Shown: positions 1-9,448, counted from the first letter of the stretch. The stretch is DNA of 64,000 nt from Halarcobacter mediterraneus (GCF_004116625.1 NZ_NXIE01000005.1:1-64000), one strand, 5' to 3'. Translations and numbers: made by a program. Notes: generated by a model from the sequence alone, not told the origin.

Positions 1-11
1 GTATTTTTACT

Positions 12-63
12 AAAGCTTACCTTTACCAACTTACCCAAGTTGTTTATGGTAAGCTTTTTTTTT
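12..63 (+). terminator. Rho-independent terminator of a gene left of the window
   Basis: A perfect 10-bp stem (12-21 with 48-57) encloses a second perfect 6-bp stem (27-32 with 37-42) and runs into a T tract at 55-63. The gene it ends lies outside the window. The nested form is unusual, but the T tract makes a terminator the simplest reading. Confidence 0.7.
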
Positions 64-125
64 ACCTTTTTTCTCTCTTTTCTTTCTTCTTTTATGGGTC
101 TTTATTAAGCTTTTTGCTATATTTT

Positions 126-131
126 TATACT
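126..131 (+). promoter_or_regulatory. -10 box for tRNA-Thr(GGT)
   Basis: TATACT lies about 16 nt before the mature 5' end of the tRNA, within AT-rich DNA. No -35 is evident, as is usual in Campylobacterota, where the -10 is the main conserved element. Confidence 0.5.
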
Positions 132-146
132 TATTATTGCTTTTAT

Positions 147-222
147 GCCTGCATAGCTCCAACGGTAGAGCATTTCCATGGTAAGGAAGAGGTTACTGGT
201 TCAAATCCAGTTGTAGGCACCA
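147..222 (+). tRNA. tRNA-Thr(GGT)
   Basis: Full cloverleaf: 7-bp acceptor stem (147-153 with 212-218, one G-T pair), D arm, anticodon stem around the loop ATGGTAA giving anticodon GGT, T arm, and an encoded discriminator A plus CCA (219-222). It reads ACC and ACU codons. It stands alone between terminators, and a second Thr tRNA (TGT) occurs at 16186. Confidence 0.95.
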
Positions 223-239
223 GTAATGAGATTAATAAA

Positions 240-269
240 AGTGTTAGATAATACTAACACTCTTATTTT
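240..269. terminator. Bidirectional terminator between tRNA-Thr and cyclophilin gene
   Basis: Perfect 8-bp stem (240-247 with 254-261), A-rich on the left and T-rich on the right. It can therefore end both the tRNA transcript on the plus strand and the cyclophilin transcript arriving on the minus strand. Confidence 0.75.
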
Positions 270-782
270 CTATTTTTTAGATTCAGCTATTTTAATAGAG
301 TTTATTTTATCCCCTTGTCTTATTGAGTCTAAAACTTCAAAACTTTCTTTATCATCTTTTTCAATTTCACCAAATACTGTATGTTGTTTATCTAAGTGAG
401 GTTGAGATTCAAAACATATAAAAAATTGGCTACCTCCAGTATTAGGACCAGCATGAGCCATTGATAAACTTCCTTTATTATGTATTTGTTTTTCTGCATC
501 AGTCTCACAAGCTATTGCCCATTCTGGACCTCCAGCACCTGTTCCATCAGGACATCCACCTTGTGCCATAAAACCAGGTATAACTCTATGAAAATTCAAT
601 CCATCATAAAAATTATCATTTGCTAAGGTTGCAAAATTTGCTACAGTATTAGGTGTTTCTTTATAAAAAAGTTTTATATTTATAATCCCTTTATCTGTAT
701 CTATTATTGCATATTTAAATTTTGATAATTCATCATTTGAATAGTCATATTCTTTTAGTTCATTTTTCCCAAATCCAAACAT
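270..782 (-). CDS. Cyclophilin-type peptidyl-prolyl cis-trans isomerase
   Basis: A 170-residue protein that isomerises Xaa-Pro bonds during folding. The cyclophilin signature is plain: FHRVIPGFMAQGG near residues 64-76, then GGSQFFICF, LDKQHTVFGEI and a closing DSIRQGD segment. There is no signal peptide, so a cytoplasmic enzyme of the PpiB or eukaryote-like short class is expected. About 25 extra residues precede the domain (MFGFGKNELKEY and on), rich in charged residues. The stop at 270-272 sits against the shared terminator, and the start lies 11 nt after the stop of ftsI on the same strand, so the two may be cotranscribed. The exact paralogue name cannot be assigned from sequence alone. 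Confidence 0.92.
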   Translation of the reverse strand: MFGFGKNELKEYDYSNDELSKFKYAIIDTDKGIINIKLFYKETPNTVANFATLANDNFYDGLNFHRVIPGFMAQGGCPDGTGAGGPEWAIACETDAEKQIHNKGSLSMAHAGPNTGGSQFFICFESQPHLDKQHTVFGEIEKDDKESFEVLDSIRQGDKINSIKIAESKK

Positions 783-793
783 ATTAATCCTTT

Positions 794-2668
794 TTATTTT
801 TTTGAAATTATATCTTTTTTTGGTGTAAGATAGTTTAATTTTATTAAGTTATCGACAATTTCTTTAAATACTGGTACGGCAGACCATGAAGCATAATAAT
901 AGTACCAATTCTTACCCCTTGATACAGGATCAATCACTGTTACACCAATCGTATATGAATTTTGCCCATCATTAACAAACCCAAAAAATGAAGATATATA
1001 TTTTCTTAGATATTTACCACCTCTAGCAATTTGTGCAGTTCCTGTTTTACCTCCAATTTCAAGACCTTCAATTTTAGCTGATCTCCCCGTTCCTTGTTCA
1101 ACAGTTTTTACTAGCATTCTTTTTATTTCCTTTGCGGTTGATTCCTTTATTATTCTTTTACTTTCTAAATTGTCTTTTTTGAATTTTTCATCGTCTACCT
1201 CAATATACGAGACAATTTTAGGTGTAACTGTTTTACCTCCATTATTAAAGATAGAATAAACTTTCATTATTTGCATAAAAGTGGAGGTCATACCTTGACC
1301 ATAAGAAACTGTTGCTTTAAATACATTATCTTCTTTTTCTTTGTCATTTGCTGCAAATTGCCACACTTTTGGCATTACACCTTTTTTTTCATAGGGAAGA
1401 TCAATACCAGTTTTTCTGGTAAATCCAAATCTCTTCATTCCTTCAAAAAATTCTGGCCCCGAAAGTCTTTGTGCTAGCTGTAAGGTACCTATATTTGATG
1501 AGTACATAACAATATCATCTACTGTTAAATAATGTTTCTTGAATCTGTGATCATCTTTAATATAGAATCTATCAACTTTATATCTGCCTTTTGGATATTC
1601 ACCTTTTTTGTTTGGTTTACCTTTTGTATTATGTGCAAAAAATAATTCATTTTTTTTAATTCTTCCTTTGTCCATAACTAAAGCAACAGCAACAGGTTTA
1701 ACTACAGACCCTGGTTCAAATTGGTATTCTATTGCATTTACATTTAAAGAAGGAATATCTTTTTGATAAATTCTTTCAGGATTAAATCTATTTGATGATG
1801 CTAATGACAAAACTTTTCCTGTTTTACTATCCATAATTGAAATGATAATTTCTTGGGCTTCTAATTTTTCTTTATATATATCTAAAATCATTTCATTATT
1901 TTTTTGAAGTTTTAATGGAATATTTAATACGAGGTTTGCCCCATCTACTCTTTTTTTTATTGTAGAATTTTTATCAAATGATATATAGGATAGTACATCT
2001 CTATTTCCACTTAATACACCATCTTTTGTATTATTTAATAAATCATCAAATTTTTTCTCAAGACCTTTTATCCCTTTTACTTTTGTTTTCCCTTCTTCTG
2101 ATTCATATTTCCTAATATATCCTACTACAGGAGTTAAAGTATCTTCATATGAATATACTCTTTTTTCTCCACTTTCTACAATACTTAGGCCTCTTAATAT
2201 TCTTCCTCCATCTACATTTCTTGCTTTAAATACTCCAAGTTTTCTAAGTTTGAAGCTCAATTCTTTTAAATTCTTTGCAGTTTTAGAATCAATATTATAC
2301 GAGAGAACTAGGTACCCGGGATTATTTTTTACTTCATTGAGTTTGTTTTGCAATTTTTTAAAAGAAATATTACTATAAATAGAAAATAGTTTTAGAAATA
2401 ATTCTTTTTTATTTTTATCAAGATATCTTGTGTCAATTGAAGCTTTGTATATTTTCTTAGAAGCAGTAATCTTAAAATTATCAGCACTTATAATATTCCC
2501 TCTTACTGATAATTCATTTTTAGATGTTTTTAAACTAGGAAGTCGTCTTTCATCATTTATTTTGTAATAAACAGAAATAAGTAAGATTAAAAGCAGAAAA
2601 AGTATGAAGAAAAAAAGAATTACAATTTTTTTGATTTTATTATCATTTTCATTAAGTTTTGAAGACAT
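794..2668 (-). CDS. ftsI: Penicillin-binding protein, FtsI/PBP2-3 class transpeptidase
   Basis: Class B penicillin-binding protein that cross-links septal peptidoglycan. One N-terminal membrane helix (about residues 15-35) is followed by a dimerisation domain and a transpeptidase domain with all three active-site motifs: SVVK at 321-324, SSN at 390-392 and KTG at 541-543. I place the start at 2668, giving 624 residues. The longer frame from 2710 would run into ftsW on the other strand, and the 2668 ATG has a GGAT element about 7 nt upstream. It faces ftsW, its cognate SEDS glycosyltransferase, across only 28 bp, which supports the FtsI reading over a cell-elongation PBP2. That assignment rests on context as much as on sequence. 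Confidence 0.9.
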   Translation of the reverse strand: MSSKLNENDNKIKKIVILFFFILFLLLILLISVYYKINDERRLPSLKTSKNELSVRGNIISADNFKITASKKIYKASIDTRYLDKNKKELFLKLFSIYSNISFKKLQNKLNEVKNNPGYLVLSYNIDSKTAKNLKELSFKLRKLGVFKARNVDGGRILRGLSIVESGEKRVYSYEDTLTPVVGYIRKYESEEGKTKVKGIKGLEKKFDDLLNNTKDGVLSGNRDVLSYISFDKNSTIKKRVDGANLVLNIPLKLQKNNEMILDIYKEKLEAQEIIISIMDSKTGKVLSLASSNRFNPERIYQKDIPSLNVNAIEYQFEPGSVVKPVAVALVMDKGRIKKNELFFAHNTKGKPNKKGEYPKGRYKVDRFYIKDDHRFKKHYLTVDDIVMYSSNIGTLQLAQRLSGPEFFEGMKRFGFTRKTGIDLPYEKKGVMPKVWQFAANDKEKEDNVFKATVSYGQGMTSTFMQIMKVYSIFNNGGKTVTPKIVSYIEVDDEKFKKDNLESKRIIKESTAKEIKRMLVKTVEQGTGRSAKIEGLEIGGKTGTAQIARGGKYLRKYISSFFGFVNDGQNSYTIGVTVIDPVSRGKNWYYYYASWSAVPVFKEIVDNLIKLNYLTPKKDIISKK

Positions 2669-2696
2669 ATTTATCCATAATATAATATAATAGCGA
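2669..2696. promoter_or_regulatory. Compact divergent promoter between ftsI and ftsW
   Basis: The 28 bp hold two overlapping TATAAT boxes on the plus strand (2681-2686 and 2686-2691), and their complements give TATTAT or TATATT boxes on the minus strand. A start site from the plus-strand boxes would fall at about 2692-2698, on or next to the ftsW ATG. The minus transcript would keep about a dozen leader bases including GGAT. Confidence 0.55.
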
Positions 2697-3917
2697 ATGA
2701 ATTTTAACAAAAATCAAATTAAATCTAATAGAGTTTATGAAGCAGATTACATTTTATTTTTACTTGTGTGTACATTAATTATCATAAGTATCCTTTTTTC
2801 ATACTCTTTAAGTATTTATACTATTCAATATTATGAATATAATCAATATCACTTTTTTTTAAGACAACTTTTTGTAGGACTATTATCAATATTTTTAATG
2901 TGGGGATTTTCTTTAATTGATCCTGATAAAATAATTAATAAAATAGGACTATTTTTATTTATTAGTTTTTTTATTTTGATGGCAATTATGCCTTTTCTTC
3001 CTTCATCAATTGTTACTGCATCAGGGGGTGCAAATAGATGGATTAGGCTACCTGGTTTTTCTTTATCTCCTGTTGAGTTTTTTAAAATAGGTTTTATATA
3101 TTTTCTTTCTTGGTCTTTTCATAGAAGATTAATTGAAATTCCTAAGAAAATTTCTTTAAAAGAAGAGTTTATTTTATTATTACCATATTTTTTAAGTTTT
3201 ATTATTGTTGTTTTTATTATTGCTTTTTTACAAAAAGATTTAGGTCAAGTAGTACTTTTAGGTGGTATATTATTTATTCTATTGATTTTTGCAAACAGAA
3301 GTTATAAGGTTTTCTTAAGTCTGGGTTTATTTGGATTTATTGCTTTAATAGGATTAATAATCGCAGCTCCTCATAGAATTCATAGAATTTATTCTTGGTG
3401 GGCAATGGTTCAAGATGGTATTTTAATGGTTCTACCTTCATGGGCAGATAATTATTTAAGAATTGAAGATTTGCCAGAACCCTATCAGGTTTCTCACTCA
3501 TTAAATGCTATGAATAATGGTGGAATATTTGGACAAGGATTGGGACTTGGTGATATTAAACTTGGTTTTTTAAGTGAAGTTCATACTGATTTTGTTCTTG
3601 CTGGAATCACTGAAGAATTAGGATTTATTGGTTTAGCTTTCATAACTTTAATTATATTTTTAATTGTACTTAGAATATTTAAAATAAGTGGAAGAGTTGA
3701 GAATAAGATTTATCATTTATTTACAATTGGTGTTGCTTTAATGATTATTATTGCGTTTTTAATAAACTCTTATGGAATTTCAGGAATGATACCTATAAAA
3801 GGAATTGCAGTTCCTCTTTTAAGTTATGGTGGTTCTTCAATGTTATCCATGTCAATAGCTATTGGTATGGTACTATCAATAAGTAAGTCTGTAGACTTAT
3901 CAAAAAGGGTAAAATAA
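2697..3917 (+). CDS. ftsW: SEDS-family septal peptidoglycan glycosyltransferase
   Basis: A 406-residue integral membrane protein of the FtsW/RodA/SpoVE family, which polymerises lipid II glycan together with a class B PBP. About ten hydrophobic helices are visible. Family landmarks include GGANRWIRLPGFSLSPVEFFK near residues 111-130, QKDLGQ near 180, and a C-terminal GIAVPLLSYGGSS signature. It lies opposite ftsI and 1 nt before murG, forming a division and lipid II unit. No Shine-Dalgarno element precedes the ATG, and the putative -10 boxes are only a few bases away, so a leaderless transcript is possible. FtsW rather than RodA is chosen from the murG and ftsI neighbours. Confidence 0.93.
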   Translation: MNFNKNQIKSNRVYEADYILFLLVCTLIIISILFSYSLSIYTIQYYEYNQYHFFLRQLFVGLLSIFLMWGFSLIDPDKIINKIGLFLFISFFILMAIMPFLPSSIVTASGGANRWIRLPGFSLSPVEFFKIGFIYFLSWSFHRRLIEIPKKISLKEEFILLLPYFLSFIIVVFIIAFLQKDLGQVVLLGGILFILLIFANRSYKVFLSLGLFGFIALIGLIIAAPHRIHRIYSWWAMVQDGILMVLPSWADNYLRIEDLPEPYQVSHSLNAMNNGGIFGQGLGLGDIKLGFLSEVHTDFVLAGITEELGFIGLAFITLIIFLIVLRIFKISGRVENKIYHLFTIGVALMIIIAFLINSYGISGMIPIKGIAVPLLSYGGSSMLSMSIAIGMVLSISKSVDLSKRVK

Positions 3918-3918
3918 A

Positions 3919-4947
3919 ATGAGAAACAAATCTGTTGTTATCACAGGTGGAGGAACAGGAGGTCATTTAAAGGTAGCTGATGCTTTTATTGAGGAGTTCT
4001 CAAAAAGAGGATTTTCAGTTATTTTTATTGGCTCTTCAAATGGTCAAGACTCAAAATGGTTTGAAGAAGATAAAAGATTAAAAAAAGCTTTTTTTCTAGA
4101 TACGAAAGGTGTTGTTAACAAAGGAATAGTAGGAAAAATAAAGTCAATTTCTCAAATTTTATCTCATATAAATAAGTGTAGATCTATTTTTTCAAAATAT
4201 AAAATAAAAAGAGTTATTAGTGTTGGGGGGTATTCTGCTGCCCCTGCATCTTTTACTGCTATTTTAAATGGAGATTGCCATTTATTTATTCATGAACAAA
4301 ATTCACTTATGGGAAAATTAAATAAAATTACATCAAGGTTCGCAACTGAAGTTTATTCTTCATATGAACCAAATTCTGCAATAAAAGACTACCCTGTAAG
4401 TGATGAGTTTTTTGATAATGCAAGAATTAGAGATGAGTTAAAAACAATAATTTTTTTAGGTGGTTCTCAAGGTGCAAAAGCAATTAATGATTTTGCAATG
4501 AGCATAGCTAAAGATTTGAAAAAGATAAATATTGAGATAATTCATCAAACAGGGAAAGATGATTACGATAGAGTAAAGAAGTTTTATGATAAAGAAAATT
4601 TAGAAATAGATGTATTTGCATTTTCAAAAGAATTAGCCGCAAAAATGAATAAAGCAGATTTTGCAGTAAGTAGAGCAGGTGCCTCAACTTTATGGGAACT
4701 TTGTGCTAATTCTTTACCTACACTTTTTATTCCATATCCTTATGCAGCACAAGATCATCAATATACAAATGCCAAATTTTTAGAAGAGAAAGGTTTATGT
4801 TATATTTTAAGAGAACATGAACTGAGTCGTGAAAAATTTATAGAAATACTTAAAAAAGATAATTATTCTGTAAGTAAAAAATTAGTTGACTCTATTAGAT
4901 ATAATGCAATAGAGTCAATTGTTGATGATATTTTAGAGAAAAGCTAA
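3919..4947 (+). CDS. murG: UDP-GlcNAc:lipid I N-acetylglucosaminyltransferase
   Basis: The 342-residue GT-B enzyme converts lipid I to lipid II on the inner face of the membrane. The N-terminal glycine loop GGGTGGH sits near residues 10-16. The C-terminal domain shows LGGSQGA (near 182), [11 protein letters not shown] and a [10 protein letters not shown] donor-binding segment. It follows ftsW by 1 nt, with an AAAGGG ribosome site inside the end of ftsW, so the two are translationally close. Its last 15 nt overlap the end of uppP on the other strand, leaving no room for a separate terminator. Confidence 0.97.
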   Translation: MRNKSVVITGGGTGGHLKVADAFIEEFSKRGFSVIFIGSSNGQDSKWFEEDKRLKKAFFLDTKGVVNKGIVGKIKSISQILSHINKCRSIFSKYKIKRVISVGGYSAAPASFTAILNGDCHLFIHEQNSLMGKLNKITSRFATEVYSSYEPNSAIKDYPVSDEFFDNARIRDELKTIIFLGGSQGAKAINDFAMSIAKDLKKINIEIIHQTGKDDYDRVKKFYDKENLEIDVFAFSKELAAKMNKADFAVSRAGASTLWELCANSLPTLFIPYPYAAQDHQYTNAKFLEEKGLCYILREHELSREKFIEILKKDNYSVSKKLVDSIRYNAIESIVDDILEKS

Positions 4948-5700
4948 AAGTAAAAGACCAAAAATTATTCTATAAATTCCAAAAGCTATGAAAGTAAAGT
5001 TTTCTAGAAATTTAAGGAATAATTTTATTGCTAGAAATGCAATAAGGAAAGAGACTACAAAACCTATTACTAGATTTATTAAGTTTCCTGACATTAATAA
5101 TTCTTCATGATGTTTAAGAATATCATATCCTGTTGTTGCACACATTACTGGAAAAGCAAGAAGAAATGAAAATTCAGCACTTGCTTTTCTATTTAATCCT
5201 ACTAACATAGCTCCAATAATACTTGAACCTGCTCTTGATGTTCCTGGGATTAAAGCAAAAATTTGAGCTAAGCCAATATATAAAGATTGTTTATATGAAA
5301 TATCTTCTACATCTGAGGTTATGTGTTTTGATTCATCATAAAATTTTTCTACAATTAGAAAAATAATCCCTCCAATAATAAACATCCATGCTACTATTTC
5401 AATGGAAAACATTGCTTTTACTTGTTCTGAAAAAATAAATCCAATTATTGCAATTGGCAAAAAAGCTATAAAAACTTTAGTCCATAAATTAAAATGAGAA
5501 AAAGTAAATTTTGATGGATAATTTAAAATAACTGCAAGAATTGCTGCAAATTGAATTATTACTTCATAGGCTTTGTTTACATGAGTTTGGTCTATTCCTA
5601 AGAATTCACTTGCAACTATTAAGTGTCCTGTTGAGGAGATTGGTAAAAATTCAGTTACTCCTTCAATAACACCTAATATTATTGAATCATATATTGTCAT
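4933..5700 (-). CDS. uppP: Undecaprenyl-diphosphatase, UppP/BacA family
   Basis: A 255-residue membrane phosphatase that recycles undecaprenyl diphosphate to the monophosphate carrier used for wall synthesis. Family motifs are clear: [13 protein letters not shown] at residues 13-25 and [10 protein letters not shown] near 153, both forming the active site in the membrane. About eight hydrophobic helices are present. The start overlaps the stop of mqnA by 4 nt, so it is probably translated from the same minus-strand message. It converges on murG with a 15-nt overlap. Functional linkage to the ftsW-murG block is through the lipid carrier. Confidence 0.95.
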   Translation of the reverse strand: MTIYDSIILGVIEGVTEFLPISSTGHLIVASEFLGIDQTHVNKAYEVIIQFAAILAVILNYPSKFTFSHFNLWTKVFIAFLPIAIIGFIFSEQVKAMFSIEIVAWMFIIGGIIFLIVEKFYDESKHITSDVEDISYKQSLYIGLAQIFALIPGTSRAGSSIIGAMLVGLNRKASAEFSFLLAFPVMCATTGYDILKHHEELLMSGNLINLVIGFVVSFLIAFLAIKLFLKFLENFTFIAFGIYRIIFGLLLLAFL

Positions 5701-6353
5701 TTTAAACCTCTTGATAATTGCAGAAATTTTTTAAGGGCCTTTTTTTCTTTGTTAGTTATATCATAATCTATTCTTTTTAAATATTCTAAAATATTTTCAC
5801 AAGAGATATTTGATCTATTTGAATACTCTTTTAGAATATATTGTGGAATTTTAACTTCTCTTTTTTTAAAAGTTTTCATAATATTTTTTAAATATTTACC
5901 ATTTTTTCGATATGTTAATGCTGCAAAAACAAAAGGAAGATTATACTTTTTTTTCCATTCAAGGGCTAAATCAATAATCTCTATATCTGGGTTTTCATGG
6001 AAAAACTTAAGTGCTTTATCTCCAATTAAAACTTCTCCTTTCAAATTTAATACTTTGGCTAAAGCATTAGAAGTTTCACTTTGATAATCAGCTTTATTTT
6101 CTCCTGGTATTAAAATTACTGACCTAACATCTTTTCTTGCAATAATTCCATAATCTAATCTTTTTTCTCCTCTTGAAGCTATTGAAGAGATGAATGCTGA
6201 ATCGACTTTTGAGGTTTTAAGTTTTTTATTTATTTTTGAAGGATAAGATTTTTTATAGTTAATAATTGCTTTAATTTGACTAGATTGTATTCTTTTCTTC
6301 AAAAAAACATGAACGGGTAATAAGTTTATAAAATCTATTTTAGCGAAAATCAT
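5697..6353 (-). CDS. mqnA: Chorismate dehydratase of the futalosine menaquinone pathway
   Basis: A 218-residue protein of the MqnA/MqnD periplasmic-binding-like fold. MqnA dehydrates chorismate to 3-enolpyruvylbenzoate, the first step of the futalosine route to menaquinone used by Campylobacterota. The opening [16 protein letters not shown], the central [11 protein letters not shown] and the [10 protein letters not shown] and [11 protein letters not shown] segments fit the family. The length is slightly short but complete. It is first in a two-gene minus-strand operon with uppP. MqnD is the main alternative, but the [10 protein letters not shown] start and the order of segments fit MqnA better. 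Confidence 0.8.
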   Translation of the reverse strand: MIFAKIDFINLLPVHVFLKKRIQSSQIKAIINYKKSYPSKINKKLKTSKVDSAFISSIASRGEKRLDYGIIARKDVRSVILIPGENKADYQSETSNALAKVLNLKGEVLIGDKALKFFHENPDIEIIDLALEWKKKYNLPFVFAALTYRKNGKYLKNIMKTFKKREVKIPQYILKEYSNRSNISCENILEYLKRIDYDITNKEKKALKKFLQLSRGLK

Positions 6354-6382
6354 TTGTTCGTCCTATCTTAAATTAAATTTGA

Positions 6383-6412
6383 TATAATACTTAAATATTA
6401 GTAAATAAGGGG
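6383..6412 (+). promoter_or_regulatory. Promoter and ribosome site for moaD
   Basis: A TATAAT box at 6383-6388 and an AAGGGG ribosome site at 6407-6412, 5 nt before the moaD ATG. The 64-bp gap to mqnA must also hold the minus-strand promoter, which I cannot place with confidence. Confidence 0.6.
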
Positions 6413-6417
6413 TTAAT

Positions 6418-6639
6418 ATGGTTAAAGTAGAATTCTTAGGACCAATTAATAAAGATTCTTTAGATTTAGATATTTCAAATTTAAATGAATTAAGTACAAT
6501 TTTAAAAGAGGAAGAAGAAACTTCTAAATGGCTTGAAAGTTGTGCTATAGCTGTTAATGATACATTAGTCTCAACAAAAGATTTTGTTTTAAATGATGGG
6601 GATAAAGTTTCTTTATTACCACCTGTATGTGGTGGCTAA
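6418..6639 (+). CDS. moaD: Molybdopterin synthase sulfur-carrier subunit
   Basis: A 73-residue ubiquitin-fold protein ending in the diagnostic Gly-Gly (LLPPVCGG). The C-terminal glycine is thiocarboxylated and donates sulfur to precursor Z within the MoaD-MoaE complex to make molybdopterin. The ALSEL-like middle seen in homologues appears as ISNLNELSTIL. It sits 3 nt upstream of moaE, as in many bacteria. ThiS has the same fold and tail, but the moaE neighbour settles the call. Confidence 0.92.
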   Translation: MVKVEFLGPINKDSLDLDISNLNELSTILKEEEETSKWLESCAIAVNDTLVSTKDFVLNDGDKVSLLPPVCGG

Positions 6640-6642
6640 GAA

Positions 6643-7086
6643 GTGAAAAAATTACAATTATTTGAAGGAGCTTTGCCTGTTGAAGAAATAACTAATTCAT
6701 GGTATCAAGAGTTTAAGGTATCTAATTATGGAGCAATTATAACTTTTGTTGGAGTTGTAAGAGATGAAAATTCGATTGATGGTTTATCTTTTGATATTTA
6801 TGAACCAATTTTAAACTCTTGGTTTGACTCTTGGCAACAAAAAGCTAAAGAAAAAAATGCAATAGTTTTAATGGCTCATTCAAAAGGAGATGTTTTAAAT
6901 CATGAAAGTTCTTATATTGCAGCAGTATGTTCTCCAAAAAGAAGAGTTGCTTTAGAGATGATAGATCAATTTGTAGAAGATTTTAAAGCTCAAGCTCCTA
7001 TTTGGAAATATGATATTATAAATAAGAATAGGGTTTATGCAAGTGATAGAAGTACAAAAATCAAAGGTTCAGGTATATTAAGTTGA
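6643..7086 (+). CDS. moaE: Molybdopterin synthase catalytic subunit
   Basis: A 147-residue catalytic partner of MoaD, which inserts two sulfurs into cyclic pyranopterin monophosphate. The family signature is seen in GAIITFVGVVRDEN, then SYIAAVCSPKRR and KAQAPIWKYD, where the lysines of the active site lie. The start is GTG at 6643, 3 nt after the moaD stop. An ATG start would cost conserved sequence. The stop overlaps the TTG start of the next gene by 4 nt. Confidence 0.94.
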   Translation: MKKLQLFEGALPVEEITNSWYQEFKVSNYGAIITFVGVVRDENSIDGLSFDIYEPILNSWFDSWQQKAKEKNAIVLMAHSKGDVLNHESSYIAAVCSPKRRVALEMIDQFVEDFKAQAPIWKYDIINKNRVYASDRSTKIKGSGILS

Positions 7087-7898
7087 AAACTTTAAAACAA
7101 CGAGTAGATTTACATAATCATACAGCACTTTGTAATCATGCTGAAGGAACTACAGAAGAATATATAAAAAAAGCGATAGAGATAGGAATTGATGTTTTTG
7201 GTTTTGCCGACCATGCACCTATGCCCTTTGACCCAAAATATAGAATGGATATTTCTCAAAAAGTTGTTTATGAAAAAGATATCTTAACTTTAAAAGATAA
7301 ATATAAAAATGAAATTGAAATTTTACTTGCTTATGAAGTTGATTTTATGCAAAATAGAAATTTAATGCTTGATGAAGTATTAAATTCTAAAGTTGACTAT
7401 TTGATTGGTTCTGTCCATTTTATACAAGAGCAAAATGAAAACTTATGGGGTTTCGATAATCCAGAGTTTATAGGTAAATATAAAGAAAAGAATATTGATG
7501 ATATCTGGCTTGATTATTTTGAAGCAATTGAAGAAATGGCAAAATCAAAACTTTTTGATATCGTAGGGCATTTAGATTTAATTAAAGTATTTAAATACTT
7601 ACCAAATAAAGATATTAAGTTAATAGCTTTAAAAGCATTAAAAGAGATAAAAAAAGCAGGAATGGTTTTGGAAATTAATGCTGCTGGATTAAGAAAACCA
7701 ATTAAAGAGTCTTATCCTTCTAAAGAGTTGCTAGAAGTAGCATATGATTTAGATATTCCTATAACTTTCTCTTCTGATGCTCATAGTTTAGAACAAATAG
7801 GATTTAAGTATGATGAGGTATCTACGTTAGCAAGAGATATTGGATATAAAAAGTGTGTAAAGTTCAAAGATAGACAAAAAATATTTATTGACTTTTAA
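7083..7898 (+). CDS. PHP-domain histidinol-phosphatase
   Basis: A 271-residue PHP-superfamily metal-dependent phosphoesterase of the HisJ/HisK type, which removes phosphate from L-histidinol phosphate in histidine synthesis. The metal ligands are present in order: DLHNHT at 9-14, FADHAP near 41-46, the glutamate in AYEVDF, GSVHF, GHLDLI and SSDAH near 229-233. The TTG start at 7083 overlaps the moaE stop (TTGA), implying translational coupling. It is a single his gene away from other his genes. Members of this subfamily include other small-molecule phosphatases, so the substrate is inferred. Confidence 0.8.
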   Translation: MKTLKQRVDLHNHTALCNHAEGTTEEYIKKAIEIGIDVFGFADHAPMPFDPKYRMDISQKVVYEKDILTLKDKYKNEIEILLAYEVDFMQNRNLMLDEVLNSKVDYLIGSVHFIQEQNENLWGFDNPEFIGKYKEKNIDDIWLDYFEAIEEMAKSKLFDIVGHLDLIKVFKYLPNKDIKLIALKALKEIKKAGMVLEINAAGLRKPIKESYPSKELLEVAYDLDIPITFSSDAHSLEQIGFKYDEVSTLARDIGYKKCVKFKDRQKIFIDF

Positions 7899-7899
7899 A

Positions 7900-7931
7900 T
7901 ATAAAAAATATTTCATTGTATATTTTTTATA
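7900..7931 (+). terminator. AT-only hairpin after the moa operon
   Basis: A perfect 11-bp stem made only of A-T pairs (7900-7910 with 7921-7931) and a 10-nt loop, placed directly after the phosphatase stop. The pairing is exact, but the low stability makes termination uncertain. Confidence 0.4.
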
Positions 7932-7964
7932 CAGTTTTTTTATCTTATATTTTTTTTATTTGGC

Positions 7965-7992
7965 TACAATAAGTCATAACAAATTCAAGGAG
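7965..7992 (+). promoter_or_regulatory. -10 box and strong ribosome site for glnA
   Basis: TACAAT at 7965-7970 is followed by AAGGAG at 7987-7992, 8 nt before the ATG. The upstream DNA is a T-rich run (7921-7960), as is typical of housekeeping promoters in this phylum. No sigma-54 GG-N10-GC motif is seen. Confidence 0.6.
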
Positions 7993-8000
7993 TAAAAATA

Positions 8001-9428
8001 ATGGGTAAATTTGTAAATAATACAGAAGAATTTTTTAAATATTGTGAAGAAAATGAAGTAAAGTTTGTAGACTTTAGATTCACAGATTTAAAAGGTATGT
8101 GGCACCATTTAACTTATATGATGAGTGCAGTAAGTACAGAACAATTAGATAATGGAATGCCTTTTGATGGTTCTTCTGTAGATGCATGGCAACCAATTAA
8201 CAAATCAGATATGATCTTAAAGCCAGATGTAGAAACTGCATTTTTAGATCCATTTACTGCTGATTCTACAATTATTGTTTTTTGTGATGTTTATGACATT
8301 TATAAAGGGCAAATGTATGAAAAGTGTCCAAGATCAATTGCTAAGAAAGCTTTAGAACACTTGGAAGAAATTGGAATTGGAGATTCAACTGCCTTTGGTC
8401 CTGAAAATGAATTCTTTATTTTTGATGATGTAAAAATTAAAGATGAAATCAATGAGTCATACTATAGAGTAGATTCAGAAGAAGGTTGTTGGTCAGATGC
8501 AGATGATTATGAAATGGGTAATATGGGACATAGACCTAGAACAAAAGGTGGATACTTCCCAGTACAACCAACAGATTCAATGGTTGATCTAAGAGCTGAA
8601 ATGATGCAAGTACTAGAGCAAGTAGGTCTTGAAGTTATACTTGGACACCATGAAGTTGCACAAGCACAAGGTGAAATTGGTATTGTATTTGGAGACTTAA
8701 TTGAAGCAGCAGACAATGTACAAAAATATAAGTATGTTTGTAAAATGGTTGCACATTTAAATGGTAAGTCTTGTACATTTATGCCAAAACCATTATTTGG
8801 GGATAATGGTAATGGAATGCATGTACATCAATCTATTTGGAAAGATGGTAAAAACTTATTCTATAAAGAAGGTGAATATGGAAACCTTTCTGATATGGCA
8901 AGACATTATGTAGGTGGTATTTTCAAGCATGCAAGAGCAGTTGCAGCATTTACAAACCCGTCAACTAACTCATATAAAAGATTAATTCCTGGATTTGAAG
9001 CTCCTTCAATCTTAACTTACTCTTCTCAAAACAGATCAGCTTCTTGTAGAGTTCCTTATGGAGCTGGTGAAAAAGCAACAAGAATTGAAATGAGGTTCCC
9101 AGATTCAACTGCTTGCCCATATTTAGCTTTTGCAGCAATGTTAATGGCAGGACTTGACGGAATTGCAAATAAAATAGAACCTATTGGACCAATGGATGAA
9201 GATTTATTTGAAATGCCATTAGATGAAATAAGAGAAAGAAAAATCCCACAAATGCCTCATACTTTAAGAGGGTCATTAGAAGCATTAATTAGAGATAATG
9301 ATTTCTTAAAACCAGTATTTACACAAGATATGATTGATACTTATCAGCATTATAAATTTGAAACACAAGTTTGGCCAGATGAATCTAGACCAACTGCATT
9401 TGAATTTAAGTCAACTTATTCTTGCTAA
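8001..9428 (+). CDS. glnA: Glutamine synthetase type I
   Basis: A 475-residue dodecameric enzyme that makes glutamine from glutamate, ammonia and ATP. The beta-Grasp start, DGSSV near residue 56, the metal-binding FGPENEFF, and the catalytic [10 protein letters not shown] and [17 protein letters not shown] segments are all present. The loop that carries the adenylylated tyrosine in enteric enzymes (NLYDLP) reads DLFEMP here, with Phe at residue 403. GlnE-type adenylylation is therefore not possible at that site, as reported for Helicobacter. The gene is monocistronic, with its own promoter and a strong terminator. Confidence 0.97.
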   Translation: MGKFVNNTEEFFKYCEENEVKFVDFRFTDLKGMWHHLTYMMSAVSTEQLDNGMPFDGSSVDAWQPINKSDMILKPDVETAFLDPFTADSTIIVFCDVYDIYKGQMYEKCPRSIAKKALEHLEEIGIGDSTAFGPENEFFIFDDVKIKDEINESYYRVDSEEGCWSDADDYEMGNMGHRPRTKGGYFPVQPTDSMVDLRAEMMQVLEQVGLEVILGHHEVAQAQGEIGIVFGDLIEAADNVQKYKYVCKMVAHLNGKSCTFMPKPLFGDNGNGMHVHQSIWKDGKNLFYKEGEYGNLSDMARHYVGGIFKHARAVAAFTNPSTNSYKRLIPGFEAPSILTYSSQNRSASCRVPYGAGEKATRIEMRFPDSTACPYLAFAAMLMAGLDGIANKIEPIGPMDEDLFEMPLDEIRERKIPQMPHTLRGSLEALIRDNDFLKPVFTQDMIDTYQHYKFETQVWPDESRPTAFEFKSTYSC

Positions 9429-9448
9429 TAAATAGAAGTTTTAATATA

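Noticed and set aside
12-63. Remnant tRNA or structured RNA at the left edge
   Set aside because: Nested stems end in a T tract and lack any tRNA consensus arm; a terminator explains it.
2669-2710. Extending ftsI 14 codons to 2710
   Set aside because: It would overlap the ftsW coding start on the other strand and lacks a ribosome site; the ATG at 2668 has one.
7921-7970. Sigma-54 promoter for glnA
   Set aside because: No GG-N10-GC pair at the right spacing; a TACAAT sigma-70-type box is present.
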